NCBI GenBank assembly: GCA_003609755.1
Contig: AP017991.1
Coordinates: 434,001-498,000, forward strand
Length of the DNA stretch: 64,000 bases
Origin: Planktothrix agardhii NIES-204
Lineage (GTDB): Bacteria; Cyanobacteriota; Cyanobacteriia; Cyanobacteriales; Microcoleaceae
Reading direction: 5' to 3'
The notes beneath the pieces were generated by a model. It saw only the letters and a program-made list of their open reading frames with translations. It made no database searches and had not been told where the DNA came from. Each line of letters opens with the position of its first letter. Within the stretch, counting starts at the first letter, position 1. This document shows, piece after piece, positions 27,261 to 36,237 of the stretch. A program made the translations under genes and the position numbers.

Positions 27261-27305
27261 TCAGTTTTTTTTCCTCATAAATCAAGGGTAACAATCAAAT
27301 CAAGA

Positions 27306-27400
27306 TATAGCAATCCTACTAAATAGGTTCTAATATTGGCTCCTTGCTGTGCCTGGGTTTCAGGCCCATTTATTCCTATAACTCAAATAGGATTGCTATA
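27306..27400. mobile_element. 95-base element with TATAGCAATCCT terminal inverted repeats (MITE-like)
   Basis: TATAGCAATCCTA (27306) is repeated in inverted form as TAGGATTGCTATA ending at 27400, flanked by extra TA bases. A small internal hairpin (GCCTGGGTTTCAGGC) is present. No coding capacity. Size, TIRs and the TA flank suggest an IS630/Tc1-type non-autonomous element. Confidence 0.55.
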
Positions 27401-27471
27401 TAGTGATTATTGTAATCATTATTTTCGATTTTGGAAGATTCAGTTTTAGGAAAAAACCCAATAGGAGTCGG

Positions 27472-27515
27472 TTGACACTCTCAGGTCTAAAGACACGCTC
27501 GTTTTCAATCTCTCA
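27472..27515 (-). mobile_element. Candidate IS200/IS605-like right end (solo, degraded)
   Basis: On the minus strand: GTGTCTTTAGACCTGAGA and then GTGTCAAC. It matches the sites at 49033-49078 and 50375-50407 over about 24 bases and ends in TCAA like the hairpin at 19134-19178. No transposase is adjacent. The rest of the 27401-27723 spacer holds no gene. Confidence 0.4.
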
Positions 27516-27723
27516 AATATCTTTATACGGTGACTAATTGGGCAGTAGTTTACTATGGGCAAAGGGTTTTAAATCTTAATTTAAAAAAAATATTTGAGTT
27601 AATGGAATATTCAGATCTTGTTATCCGTTTTAATCCAAGTATGAAATTACTATTCGATCATAATCTCTAGTTATTCAATGCGTTACAATAGAATAGAAGG
27701 TTAGTTAGAAGATGTTCGTTTAA

Positions 27724-28341
27724 ATGGGAAAACAATATTTAGAACTAAAACCGTTAACAGAAAATCAACTTTCTGCTGTGGTGGAACTCGATCAACGGTG
27801 TTTAGGGGGACTTTGGACAAAAGACGGTTATCAACGGGAAATAGATAGTCCGAATAGTGATTTAATTATCTGGAAACCGGAACAAGAAATAGGGAATAGT
27901 GAACATAAAAAAGAAGAGTTTCAATTACCTAAAATAGAATTAAATCATGGAGGAAATTCAGGGAATGAATTAATCGGAATTGGTTGTTTGTGGTCAATAT
28001 TAGAGGAAGCTCATATTACTATTTTAGCGATTGATCCAGAATATCAAGGCAAAGGTTTAGGTCAGGCGTTATTATTTCAATTATTAGTATCGGCTTGGAA
28101 ACGTAAACTAGAACGAGCCACCCTAGAGGTGAAAGTTTCTAATCAACCTGCGATTAATTTATATAAGAAATTTGGCTTTAAAGAAGCAGGACGTCGTAAA
28201 GGATATTATCAAGATACCGGAGAAGATGCCCTAATTTTGTGGCGAGGGGATCTCCATCATCCTCATTTTCCCCAAATTCTGTATCACTGGTATCAAGAAA
28301 TTTGTTTAAAGTTAACCACGGAGCTTACAAACCCGATCTAA
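27724..28341 (+). CDS. rimI: Ribosomal-protein-alanine N-acetyltransferase (RimI-like GNAT)
   Basis: A 205-residue GNAT protein. The acetyl-CoA motif A is ILAIDPEYQGKGLGQALL (Q-x-x-G-x-G), followed by the RimI-like NLYKKFGFKEAGRRKGYYQD. An N-terminal insertion of about 20 residues (IGNSEHKKEEFQ) is seen in cyanobacterial homologues. RimI acetylates the N-terminal alanine of ribosomal protein S18, but substrates in cyanobacteria are untested. Upstream at 27677-27697 is ATGCGTTACAATAGAATAG, shared with the dnaK promoter region. Confidence 0.8.
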   Translation: MGKQYLELKPLTENQLSAVVELDQRCLGGLWTKDGYQREIDSPNSDLIIWKPEQEIGNSEHKKEEFQLPKIELNHGGNSGNELIGIGCLWSILEEAHITILAIDPEYQGKGLGQALLFQLLVSAWKRKLERATLEVKVSNQPAINLYKKFGFKEAGRRKGYYQDTGEDALILWRGDLHHPHFPQILYHWYQEICLKLTTELTNPI

Positions 28342-28737
28342 GCTACTACGGTTCTGAAATCAATGTGCTAGAATCCATCAATAAATCAATTAAAATCGAA
28401 AGTAATCCTTAGCCTCAACACAGTTGAGGCTATTAGAGAGACAACCTCTATACAGAATCAAAATTAAATTTAGGGTAGGCTGTACCTATTGAAATCTTGA
28501 TCCCTGTGGGTAGTTTACAGAACTCTCTAGGGCAAGTTGTAGGTCAACGCCAATGGGGAAAACAATTCCGATTGGAAGCAAAACCTGACAACGCCGACCT
28601 AGAAACGGATTCAGCGAGAAATTAAAGTCCAAAAATGAACCCTTTCGTTTTTGAGTCAACTTTTTAATTTTTCCGAAGTTAGAAGTCTCACGCTAAAATT
28701 AGCGTAACGGGTAAGCAACAGGTGATGGGAATTAGCC
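28342..28737. other. Intergenic region between rimI and clpC
   Basis: It contains a perfect 9-bp hairpin AGCCTCAAC-ACA-GTTGAGGCT at 28411-28431 (no T-tract). An open stretch at 28497-28625 (42 codons from TTG, with SLQNSLGQVVGQRQWGKQF, stop TAA) has no ribosome-binding site and is probably a relic. The clpC promoter must lie in the last ~100 bases. Confidence 0.4.
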
Positions 28738-31215
28738 ATGTTTGAACGCTTCACAGAAAAAGCCATTAAAGTCATCATGTTAGCCCAGGAGGAAGCACGT
28801 CGCCTGGGGCATAACTTCGTGGGAACTGAACAGATCCTCCTGGGTCTGATCGGCGAAGGGACAGGCGTTGCAGCCAAAGTCCTGAAATCAATGGGAGTCA
28901 ATCTCAAAGATGCCAGGATCGAGGTGGAAAAAATCATTGGTCGAGGTTCGGGGTTTGTCGCCGTCGAGATTCCTTTTACCCCTCGCGCCAAAAGAGTTCT
29001 GGAACTGTCCCTGGAAGAAGCTCGCCAACTGGGACATAACTATATTGGCACGGAACACCTGCTTCTCGGTCTGATCAGGGAAGGGGAAGGCGTCGCCGCC
29101 AGAGTCTTAGAAAACCTGGGGGTTGACCTCTCGAAAGTTCGGACTCAAGTAATTCGGATGTTGGGTGAAACGGCTGAAGTTGCTGCCGGAGGTAGTAGCA
29201 GTCGTACCAAGACCCCAACTTTAGATGAGTTTGGATCAAATTTAACCCAAATGGCCGCCGAAGGTAAACTCGATCCGGTGGTCGGTCGCCAAAAAGAAAT
29301 CGAACGGGTGATCCAAATTCTCGGTCGGCGTACCAAAAATAACCCAGTGTTAATTGGGGAACCGGGTGTTGGTAAAACTGCGATCGCCGAAGGCTTGGCC
29401 CAACGCATTGCCACGAACGATATTCCCGATATTTTAGAGGATAAACGGGTTGTCACCTTAGATATTGGGTTACTGGTCGCCGGAACCAAATATCGCGGGG
29501 AATTTGAAGAACGGTTGAAAAAAATCATGGATGAAATCCGCACTGCGGGTAACGTCATCCTGGTTATTGATGAAGTCCACACCCTGATCGGGGCGGGGGC
29601 GGCCGAAGGTGCCATCGATGCTGCTAATATCCTCAAACCCGCTTTAGCCCGGGGCGAGTTGCAGTGCATCGGGGCGACGACCTTAGATGAATACCGCAAA
29701 CACATTGAACGGGATGCGGCCTTAGAACGTCGGTTCCAACCCGTGATGGTGGGTGAACCTTCGGTTTCCGAAACCATTGAAATTCTGTTTGGGTTGCGCG
29801 AACGTTATGAGCAACACCATAAACTGAAAATTTCCAATGAGGCCCTCGAAGCGGCGGCTAAACTGTCGGATCGTTATATTAGCGATCGCTATTTACCCGA
29901 TAAGGCCATTGACTTAATGGATGAAGCGGGTTCCCGGGTGCGTTTAATCAATTCCCAACTGCCTCCGGCGGCCAAAGAATTGGACAAAGAACTGCGCCAA
30001 GTTCTTAAAGAAAAAGACGAAGCGGTGCGTTCCCAAGACTTTGATCGGGCGGGAGAATTGCGCGATCGGGAAATGGAAATTAAGGCTCAAATTCGGACTA
30101 TTAGTCAAACCAAGAAAGCCGAAACCACCCGCAGCGAAGACGATAGCCCCATTGTCACCGAAGAAGACATCGCCCAAATTGTGGCCAGTTGGACAGGGGT
30201 TCCGGTGAACAAACTCACCGAGTCTGAGTCCGAAAAACTGCTGAATATGGAAGGAACCCTGCACCAACGTTTAATTGGTCAGGATGAAGCGGTTAAAGCC
30301 GTTTCCCGTGCCATTCGTCGCGCCCGGGTGGGTCTGAAGAACCCCAACCGACCGATCGCCAGTTTTATCTTCTCTGGGCCGACTGGGGTGGGTAAAACCG
30401 AATTAACCAAAGCCTTAGCAGCCTATTTCTTCGGGTCAGAAGAAGCGATGGTGCGCTTGGATATGTCCGAATACATGGAGCGTCACACGGTTTCTAAGTT
30501 AATTGGGTCGCCTCCAGGCTATGTGGGATACAACGAAGGCGGACAACTCACCGAAGCGGTGCGTCGGCGTCCCTATACGGTGGTGCTATTTGATGAAATC
30601 GAAAAAGCCCACCCCGACGTCTTCAATATGTTGCTGCAAATCTTAGAAGATGGTCGTTTGACCGATGCTAAAGGTCGGACGGTGGACTTCAAGAATACCT
30701 TGATCATTATGACGTCTAATATTGGATCGAAGGTGATCGAAAAAGGTGGCGGTGGTTTAGGGTTCGAGTTCTCGGAAAACCAAAACGATGCCCAATATAA
30801 CCGTATTCGCAACTTGGTTAATGAAGAACTCAAACAATATTTCCGTCCTGAATTCCTCAACCGTTTGGATGAAATTATTGTCTTCCGTCAGTTGAATAAG
30901 GAAGAAGTCAAGGAAATTGCCGTGATCCTGTTAAAAGAAGTCTTCGGACGCTTGATCGAAAAAGGCATTACCTTGGAAGTGACGGACAAGTTCAAAGAAA
31001 GGTTAGTGGAGGAAGGCTACAACCCCAGTTACGGGGCGCGTCCTCTGCGTCGGGCGATTATGCGGTTACTCGAAGATAGTTTAGCAGAAGAAATTCTGTC
31101 TGGACGGATCAAAGAAGGGGATACTGCTGTTGTCGATATCGATGAAAACGCTCAAGTGGTGGTGTCCCAAAGTCTCACCAGTCGGGAATTGTTACCCCAA
31201 GGTGCTGAGTCTTAA
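28738..31215 (+). CDS. clpC: ATP-dependent Clp protease ATP-binding subunit ClpC
   Basis: An 825-residue AAA+ unfoldase (HSP100, class I with M-domain) that feeds substrates to ClpP. Order of parts: double N-domain repeat (3-75 and 78-142), D1 ATPase ([25 protein letters not shown]), UVR/middle domain ([20 protein letters not shown]), and D2 ATPase ([30 protein letters not shown]) with the C-terminal D2-small domain. Essential in cyanobacteria. Codon use is noticeably more G/C-rich than its neighbours, as expected for a highly expressed gene. Confidence 0.97.
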   Translation: MFERFTEKAIKVIMLAQEEARRLGHNFVGTEQILLGLIGEGTGVAAKVLKSMGVNLKDARIEVEKIIGRGSGFVAVEIPFTPRAKRVLELSLEEARQLGHNYIGTEHLLLGLIREGEGVAARVLENLGVDLSKVRTQVIRMLGETAEVAAGGSSSRTKTPTLDEFGSNLTQMAAEGKLDPVVGRQKEIERVIQILGRRTKNNPVLIGEPGVGKTAIAEGLAQRIATNDIPDILEDKRVVTLDIGLLVAGTKYRGEFEERLKKIMDEIRTAGNVILVIDEVHTLIGAGAAEGAIDAANILKPALARGELQCIGATTLDEYRKHIERDAALERRFQPVMVGEPSVSETIEILFGLRERYEQHHKLKISNEALEAAAKLSDRYISDRYLPDKAIDLMDEAGSRVRLINSQLPPAAKELDKELRQVLKEKDEAVRSQDFDRAGELRDREMEIKAQIRTISQTKKAETTRSEDDSPIVTEEDIAQIVASWTGVPVNKLTESESEKLLNMEGTLHQRLIGQDEAVKAVSRAIRRARVGLKNPNRPIASFIFSGPTGVGKTELTKALAAYFFGSEEAMVRLDMSEYMERHTVSKLIGSPPGYVGYNEGGQLTEAVRRRPYTVVLFDEIEKAHPDVFNMLLQILEDGRLTDAKGRTVDFKNTLIIMTSNIGSKVIEKGGGGLGFEFSENQNDAQYNRIRNLVNEELKQYFRPEFLNRLDEIIVFRQLNKEEVKEIAVILLKEVFGRLIEKGITLEVTDKFKERLVEEGYNPSYGARPLRRAIMRLLEDSLAEEILSGRIKEGDTAVVDIDENAQVVVSQSLTSRELLPQGAES

Positions 31216-31242
31216 TTCATTTTAATTATATCTTGTTTGAAA

Positions 31243-31274
31243 CCCCTCACCTAACAATTGAGGGGCTTTTTTTG
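31243..31274 (+). terminator. Rho-independent terminator of clpC
   Basis: CCCCTCA-CCTAACAAT-TGAGGGG stem-loop followed by C and seven T residues, 28 bases after the clpC stop. This is a canonical intrinsic terminator. Confidence 0.9.
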
Positions 31275-31336
31275 TTGTTGGGCTTTAGCCCCATCTTCGA
31301 TGTTAGGAAGTTCTTAATTGCTTCCTCCTTCTTCTG

Positions 31337-31780
31337 CTACAAAATCGTTAAATAAGTTTCTGTTGGACTGATGGGTAACGCCTTCAAGGTTTGATTTTGT
31401 AAGTCGATTTCTAACCCCAAAGCTTCTAAAGGTATGACTCCTAAAAGAGCATCTTTACCTCCTGGTAATTCTAAGCACTCGAAGGTTCCTTCCCGCTCAA
31501 ACATTGATATTTTGGCATCTTGGAAAATTCGGGCTTTACCAATACCCATAGCGGTGGCTACGTCCACTTCTTTAAGGAGTTTTAGCCCCAGTTTGGCGAT
31601 CGCATCTTGTGGTAAACATAGGGTAGTTGCACCCGTGTCTACTAATACATTTTTGAGGGTAATTGAGCGTATTTGGTCTTCTGATTTAACCCCAGCCTCC
31701 GCTAGAATTTGGTCGGCGCGGTTAGTAATTGTTAGAGTAGCGAAAACTTTTCCCATTTCATGGTTGCTTTGAATTTGCAT
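31337..31780 (-). CDS. Retropepsin-like (clan AA) aspartic protease
   Basis: A 147-residue protein with the retroviral-type aspartic protease signature LVDTGATTLCLP (Asp48-Thr-Gly) and a hydrophobic end motif LLGVIPLEALGLEID. Family members in cyanobacteria are single-domain proteases that must dimerise for activity. AGGAG precedes the ATG. It is downstream of the GTPase module on the same strand. A truncated copy of its N-terminal third is found beyond that module (34098-34178). Confidence 0.82.
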   Translation of the reverse strand: MQIQSNHEMGKVFATLTITNRADQILAEAGVKSEDQIRSITLKNVLVDTGATTLCLPQDAIAKLGLKLLKEVDVATAMGIGKARIFQDAKISMFEREGTFECLELPGGKDALLGVIPLEALGLEIDLQNQTLKALPISPTETYLTIL

Positions 31781-31928
31781 ATTTTTCTCCTACTTAAGAG
31801 TTGGAGTTATTGCGTTTTTTAATTGTAACTTATTTTGAGGGCGATCGCGTAGGATCAAGAAACCCGATTAGGGGTCAACGGCTGTTGACCCAATTATGCG
31901 CGATAACCCTAAAATATCTGGCGGTTAT

Positions 31929-33041
31929 TTATTTTTGAACTCCATTGATACGCTCTATTAAGGGCAAGCCTTTATCAGTAAATTCCTTGGCATAATTAAA
32001 GATGTCTTCGATTAGTTTGTCTTTTTGTTTTATAGTTTTTTCTTTGTTAACTATGATGTCTTCCTGATCATTAATTCTTTTATCCTGGTCGGCAATTTTG
32101 TCTTCCTGATCGCCAATTGTTTTTTCATTCTGTTCAATTTGTTGTTTTTGCATATTGGGAATATTACTGTAATACAAGTAATGTCCAACTATGCCAATTA
32201 ATAAACCGATTACAAAAGCGACAATAATTGGTATCCATTTTTTTAGGGGAGAATCTTCTGGACTTCTTTTATCACTTCTTGAAGAGGCTGAAAAAGGTGT
32301 CGGTAAACCCGAAGGAGACGTATAAGGAGTTCCAAATTTCCCTTTTTCTGGCTGTGAAGATGTATTAGGATCACGATTAGAATCAGAAGGTTGACCGCGA
32401 AAGTTGCCACCTTTATCACCCTCCAATGGAATCCACTCATCATCAGAAATCCCATCGGACAAACCACGCCAAACTTGTTTTTGCTCAAGATTATCTTTAG
32501 ATACCGTTGAGGATACTACAACTAACATCCCCTCTTGCATGGGCAAACAATACTTTTTCAGTTCGTCAATTAGGCTATCTTTCAAGGCGGATAATTTGCC
32601 GATTTTTTTAGAGGAATCAGCGCGGTTATTTTCAACAGACGGAAGATCAAGCTTCTTCGGTTCTAATTCCTCAAAATCGACTTCAAACCCTTGAGTATTA
32701 TTTTTAGAAAAAACAGCTTGATCGATTTTAGCCGATAACTTGCCATTCAAAGCTTGAATTGAAATCGCCCGCAAGGTTTCTTCATCAGAATTATCACCAA
32801 CCCACAAAACCGAATTTTTGATTTTCCGAGTCCGGTTATCGATGCGATTTTGCGATTTCAAGGCCGTAACCAATAAAGATAACTGACCATTGGCACGATA
32901 AATCACCAAAGAAAAATAATCGCCATCCACCATTTCGAGCATTCGCTTGAAATTATCCGGCAGATTGGAACTTTTCGTTGGATTTTTACCTAACCAGCAA
33001 TACTCTTTAGAAACCCCTCGGCTTTGTACATAAAGTTCCAT
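31929..33041 (-). CDS. Membrane protein with C-terminal coiled coil, partner of adjacent GTPase
   Basis: A 370-residue protein of unrecognised family. Residues 1-165 form a soluble domain (VDGDYFSLVIYRANGQ, SVLWVGDNSDEETLRAI). Residues 200-265 are polar and disordered. One membrane helix spans about 269-292 (IIVAFVIGLLIGIVGHYLYY), and residues 295-350 form a heptad-rich coiled coil with near-repeats DQEDKI/DQDKRI/DQEDII. It starts 11 bases after the GTPase stop with an AAGGAGA site, so the two are almost certainly co-translated. The orientation (large N-terminal domain probably cytoplasmic) is inferred. Confidence 0.65.
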   Translation of the reverse strand: MELYVQSRGVSKEYCWLGKNPTKSSNLPDNFKRMLEMVDGDYFSLVIYRANGQLSLLVTALKSQNRIDNRTRKIKNSVLWVGDNSDEETLRAISIQALNGKLSAKIDQAVFSKNNTQGFEVDFEELEPKKLDLPSVENNRADSSKKIGKLSALKDSLIDELKKYCLPMQEGMLVVVSSTVSKDNLEQKQVWRGLSDGISDDEWIPLEGDKGGNFRGQPSDSNRDPNTSSQPEKGKFGTPYTSPSGLPTPFSASSRSDKRSPEDSPLKKWIPIIVAFVIGLLIGIVGHYLYYSNIPNMQKQQIEQNEKTIGDQEDKIADQDKRINDQEDIIVNKEKTIKQKDKLIEDIFNYAKEFTDKGLPLIERINGVQK

Positions 33042-33052
33042 GATTAATCTCC

Positions 33053-34027
33053 TTATAGTTTCAATAACTCTATCCCTTGAACAATCTCAGCTTCATCGGG
33101 TCTGGGTTGTGCAAAGCGACTGACGGCATTTCTCAGTTCAGCATTTCGACCAAAAGAATCCAGAATTCTGGTGAATATAGAAGCGCGTCTCTTATCCAGA
33201 TGTAATTTCAGCAAAAAGCGCAATAGATACCGCAAAGGAACTTCAGTATTTTTCGGCTGATAGGGGTCGCTGGGCTGGCCTTTGCGATAGTAGAAAATTG
33301 GCTGATTGTCAATTTCCTCAACTCGTGAAAAAACTACACTGCCAACGGTTTGAACTGGAGTAATCACTACCGCTACTTTTGGCAATAACTTCTCACTCGC
33401 AAACTGATTCAGCATTTTCTGATATTCTTCTCTCACCTTTCTAAATAAATCTGGGGGGTTTTGCATATATTTTTCACATTTGACCGGTACCAGAATTACT
33501 AAACGAGGTGAATCTAAATCCTTGTAGAGAGTTTTGAATAGATCATTTAATTGCGTGGGCTGATTAAACTCCTCATGGTATTTTCCTCCCTTTTCCATTA
33601 AAGCTGGGGTCTCAATGGGAATCAAAACCGCTACGGATTCTCGAATCAATTCTTTAACTTTGTTTTTGTTGTCATCCTGTCCTAACCATCCGCCTGGATA
33701 ATCTTGAAAATTAATTTCTAAAGCTGGAGGAGTTCCGGTTTGTCCAAACTCAAACTTAAATGAACGTGGGTTAAATGTTTGTGTAACATCATTTTTTAAT
33801 TTAATGCTGCTACAATCCACAAGACTTCTCAGTTCTTTGAGTCTTGTATTTAACTCAGATTTACTTTCCTCCTCAGCATAAAGCTGTAAATCCTGACTGA
33901 CATTTTCAAATTGGTCATACATGGCTGCCAGTAAGCTGGTTTTGCCAACACCACTCGGCCCAAGCATGGTGACATTTAGGACTGGTAGTCCTTGTTTCGT
34001 ATTGAATAAGCTGCTAAATAATGCCAT
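33053..34027 (-). CDS. TRAFAC-class P-loop GTPase (double-GTPase/DO-GTPase-like)
   Basis: A 324-residue protein with Walker A GPSGVGKT (residues 23-30), a DxxG-type Walker B DYPGG (109-113) after a hydrophobic strand, and VKCEKY in place of NKxD near residue 185. This TKCEK-like base motif occurs in the bacterial 'double-GTPase' clade linked to conflict or trafficking-type systems. The insertion between P-loop and DYPGG and the long C-terminal helices fit that clade better than Ras-like GTPases. Encoded with the membrane coiled-coil gene. Function unknown. Confidence 0.65.
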   Translation of the reverse strand: MALFSSLFNTKQGLPVLNVTMLGPSGVGKTSLLAAMYDQFENVSQDLQLYAEEESKSELNTRLKELRSLVDCSSIKLKNDVTQTFNPRSFKFEFGQTGTPPALEINFQDYPGGWLGQDDNKNKVKELIRESVAVLIPIETPALMEKGGKYHEEFNQPTQLNDLFKTLYKDLDSPRLVILVPVKCEKYMQNPPDLFRKVREEYQKMLNQFASEKLLPKVAVVITPVQTVGSVVFSRVEEIDNQPIFYYRKGQPSDPYQPKNTEVPLRYLLRFLLKLHLDKRRASIFTRILDSFGRNAELRNAVSRFAQPRPDEAEIVQGIELLKL

Positions 34028-34097
34028 TGACGATCCTCACAACGTTACTAAAATAACGTGAATTCGATGGGCGTCTCTGCATCCTTGCTATTATTAA

Positions 34098-34178
34098 AAG
34101 AGATATTGAGCGAATTTGCTCTGGTAAAATTGTCCCATCTTCTGCTCGAATTTGGTCGGCGCGGTTAGTGATTGTTAG
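34098..34178 (-). pseudogene. Truncated copy of the retropepsin-like protease N-terminus
   Basis: On the minus strand: LTITNRADQIRAEDGTILPE and then QIRSISL, aligning with LTITNRADQILAEAGVKSED-QIRSITL of the intact protease (residues 16-42). At DNA level 34 of 36 bases match at one end (34144-34179 against 31701-31736). The copy stops before the catalytic DTG, about 70 bases in front of the GTPase start codon. Confidence 0.8.
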
Positions 34179-34333
34179 ATCCGATAGTCCGTGCTCAGAG
34201 AGTATAATAATCTTGTTGCAGAGGATTGAACAAAAGTTTTACTCAAAGGCAAAAAAAAGTTATCCATTGCTGTTAGGTTGCTCGATCAAGCGATCGCACC
34301 CTAATCAGCTATCTTATAAATACCCACTCCTAA

Positions 34334-34900
34334 TTGTTGATGAAGATGACTATATCGATCGCAAAATGGAAACTAGACGACTACCACCGCATTGTCGAAA
34401 TGGGTCTACTCGATGATCGCCCCGTTGAACTACTGCATGGAGAAATTATTCAAATGTCCCCAGAAGGAGAACCCCACGCCTATTTCAGCACTGAAGCAGG
34501 CGATTATCTTAGCCGTTTACTGGGAAATCGCGCCCTAGTTCGTCCCGCTAAACCCATTACCCTTGCTAACGACTCCGAACCCGAACCTGATATCGCCATT
34601 GTGGAACGTTTGGGGCGGGAATATCTCAGTCATCATCCCTATCCTGAGAATATTTTCTGGGTGATAGAATACTCCAACTCCAGCTTAGAAAAAGACTCTA
34701 CTGTGAAATACCGGATCTACGCGGAAGCGGGAATCTCCGAATATTGGTTAGTTAACCTACAGCGCCGGGAACTAATTATTTATCGTGATCCCAGGGATAG
34801 CGAATATGGCTCCAAAATCACCTTAACAGAAGGTGAAGTTACACCCCTAGCATTTCCAGATATCCAGATTCCCATTGAAGCCATGATTTCAGCAGATTGA
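34334..34900 (+). CDS. Uma2 family protein (PD-(D/E)XK-like)
   Basis: A 188-residue Uma2/DUF820 protein of the VELLHGEIIQMSPEGEPH type. Core acidic residues lie in PEPDIAIVER and FWVIEYSNSSLEKDSTVKYR, followed by YAEAGISEYWLVNLQRREL. The start may be the second or third Met (MKMTISIAKW), and no strong Shine-Dalgarno sequence is visible. Not in an operon. It belongs to a different subgroup from the copy at 14976-15548. Confidence 0.8.
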   Translation: MLMKMTISIAKWKLDDYHRIVEMGLLDDRPVELLHGEIIQMSPEGEPHAYFSTEAGDYLSRLLGNRALVRPAKPITLANDSEPEPDIAIVERLGREYLSHHPYPENIFWVIEYSNSSLEKDSTVKYRIYAEAGISEYWLVNLQRRELIIYRDPRDSEYGSKITLTEGEVTPLAFPDIQIPIEAMISAD

Positions 34901-35030
34901 TCCGCGTATATCCGGTTATTCTGCCTGCCGATTCCTGATTAAAATATTAAAGATGAGCAAAGATTTGTCAATCATTTGCCAATCGGATGTAATCTAAAAT
35001 TTGCATCTGTAAATCCAGAATTCGCCAAAC

Positions 35031-36113
35031 ATGGTAGAACACAAACGCATTGGTATTTTAACCAGTGGGGGGGACTGTGCAGGTTTAAACGCAGCAATTC
35101 GGGCTGTGGTTTATCGGGCGGCAGGAATCTTGGGGTGGGAGGTCTTCGGTATTCGAGAAGCCACCCAAGGGTTAATGACTCGTCCTGTTAACAGTGTTCC
35201 TCTGACTATTGATAAAGTTGATAATATTCTCACCGCCGGGGGGACAATTTTGGGAACCACCAATAAGGGTGATCCCTTTGCCTTTCCGATGCCGGATGGA
35301 AGTTTGTTGGATCGCTCCGAGGAGATTATCGAAGGCTATAATCTCTTAGGACTGAATGCTTTAATTGGTATCGGTGGAGATGGCAGTTTAGCGATTTTGC
35401 GACGCATTGCCCAACAGGGAAATATGAACTTAATTGGGATTCCTAAAACCATTGATAATGACGTGGGTAGCACGGATTTATCTATTGGGTTTAGTACCGC
35501 CGTTGATATCGCTACTGAGGCTTTAGATCGGCTACACTTTACCGCCGCTAGTCATAGCCGCGTGATGATTTTAGAAGTCATGGGCCGAGATGCGGGACAT
35601 ATTGCCCTCCATGCGGGAATTGCTGGCGGTGCAGATATTATTTTAATTCCTGAACTTCCCTACAGTTTGGATAGCATTTGTCAGCATATTGCAGAACGAC
35701 AAAAACAAGGGAAAAACTATTGTTTAGTCGTTGTTGCAGAGGCGGTTAAAACGGAAACGGGAGAACCTGTGACGATGATTAATCGTATGGGACAAGCTCG
35801 TTTAGGGGGTATTGGACAATATCTGGCTGATGAAATTTGCGATCGCAGTGGCGCAGAAACGCGAGTTACTGTTCTCGGTCATATTCAACGGGGGGGAACT
35901 CCTTCACCAATTGATCGGATTATTGCTTCTGCTTTTGGAGTGGCGGCGGTGGATTTGATTCTTGAGGAGAATTATGATCGGGTTGTCGTTTGGCGAGATC
36001 GGAATGTATCGAGTATTCCGATTTTGGATGCGATCGCTCAATATCGGGCTGTTAATGCTGATGATATTTTAGTAGAAACAGCCCAAAGTATGGGGATTTG
36101 TTTAGGGAATTAA
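35031..36113 (+). CDS. pfkA: ATP-dependent 6-phosphofructokinase
   Basis: A 360-residue PFK that phosphorylates fructose 6-phosphate in glycolysis. It has the nucleotide loop SGGDCAGLNAAIRA, GGTILGTTNKGDP, GIGGDGS, the catalytic PKTIDNDV and LGHIQRGGTPSPIDR. It belongs to the group III/mixed-substrate type, with Gly104-like GGDG context. Cyanobacteria often carry two copies. It counteracts fbp (53624-54700), so the two are expected to be regulated reciprocally. ATG at 35031, without an obvious Shine-Dalgarno sequence. Confidence 0.93.
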   Translation: MVEHKRIGILTSGGDCAGLNAAIRAVVYRAAGILGWEVFGIREATQGLMTRPVNSVPLTIDKVDNILTAGGTILGTTNKGDPFAFPMPDGSLLDRSEEIIEGYNLLGLNALIGIGGDGSLAILRRIAQQGNMNLIGIPKTIDNDVGSTDLSIGFSTAVDIATEALDRLHFTAASHSRVMILEVMGRDAGHIALHAGIAGGADIILIPELPYSLDSICQHIAERQKQGKNYCLVVVAEAVKTETGEPVTMINRMGQARLGGIGQYLADEICDRSGAETRVTVLGHIQRGGTPSPIDRIIASAFGVAAVDLILEENYDRVVVWRDRNVSSIPILDAIAQYRAVNADDILVETAQSMGICLGN

Positions 36114-36122
36114 TTCTGTTGT

Positions 36123-36146
36123 AAAGACGTGCTCTAGCGCGTCTTT
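36123..36146 (+). terminator. Palindrome AAAGACGTGC/GCGCGTCTTT after pfkA, possible terminator
   Basis: Imperfect 10-bp stem with four-base loop, ten bases after the pfkA stop, followed by ATCTTCTTAAG (weak T content). Same repeat family as 4582-4604. A second hairpin CTCCCC...GGGGAG follows at 36206-36227 between the convergent genes. Confidence 0.5.
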
Positions 36147-36237
36147 ATCTTCTTAAGTTAAGATCCAATAATCAGGCTGTTTTATTTGTTTACAGATAAT
36201 AATCTCTCCCCTAGCAAAAAAGGGGAGTTAGGTATGC

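Noticed and set aside
28411-28431. Rho-independent terminator of rimI
   Set aside because: Perfect hairpin but no T-tract, so it is listed only as a structure in the spacer.
28497-28625. Small protein gene upstream of clpC
   Set aside because: TTG start without ribosome-binding site and no recognisable relatives. More likely a relic.
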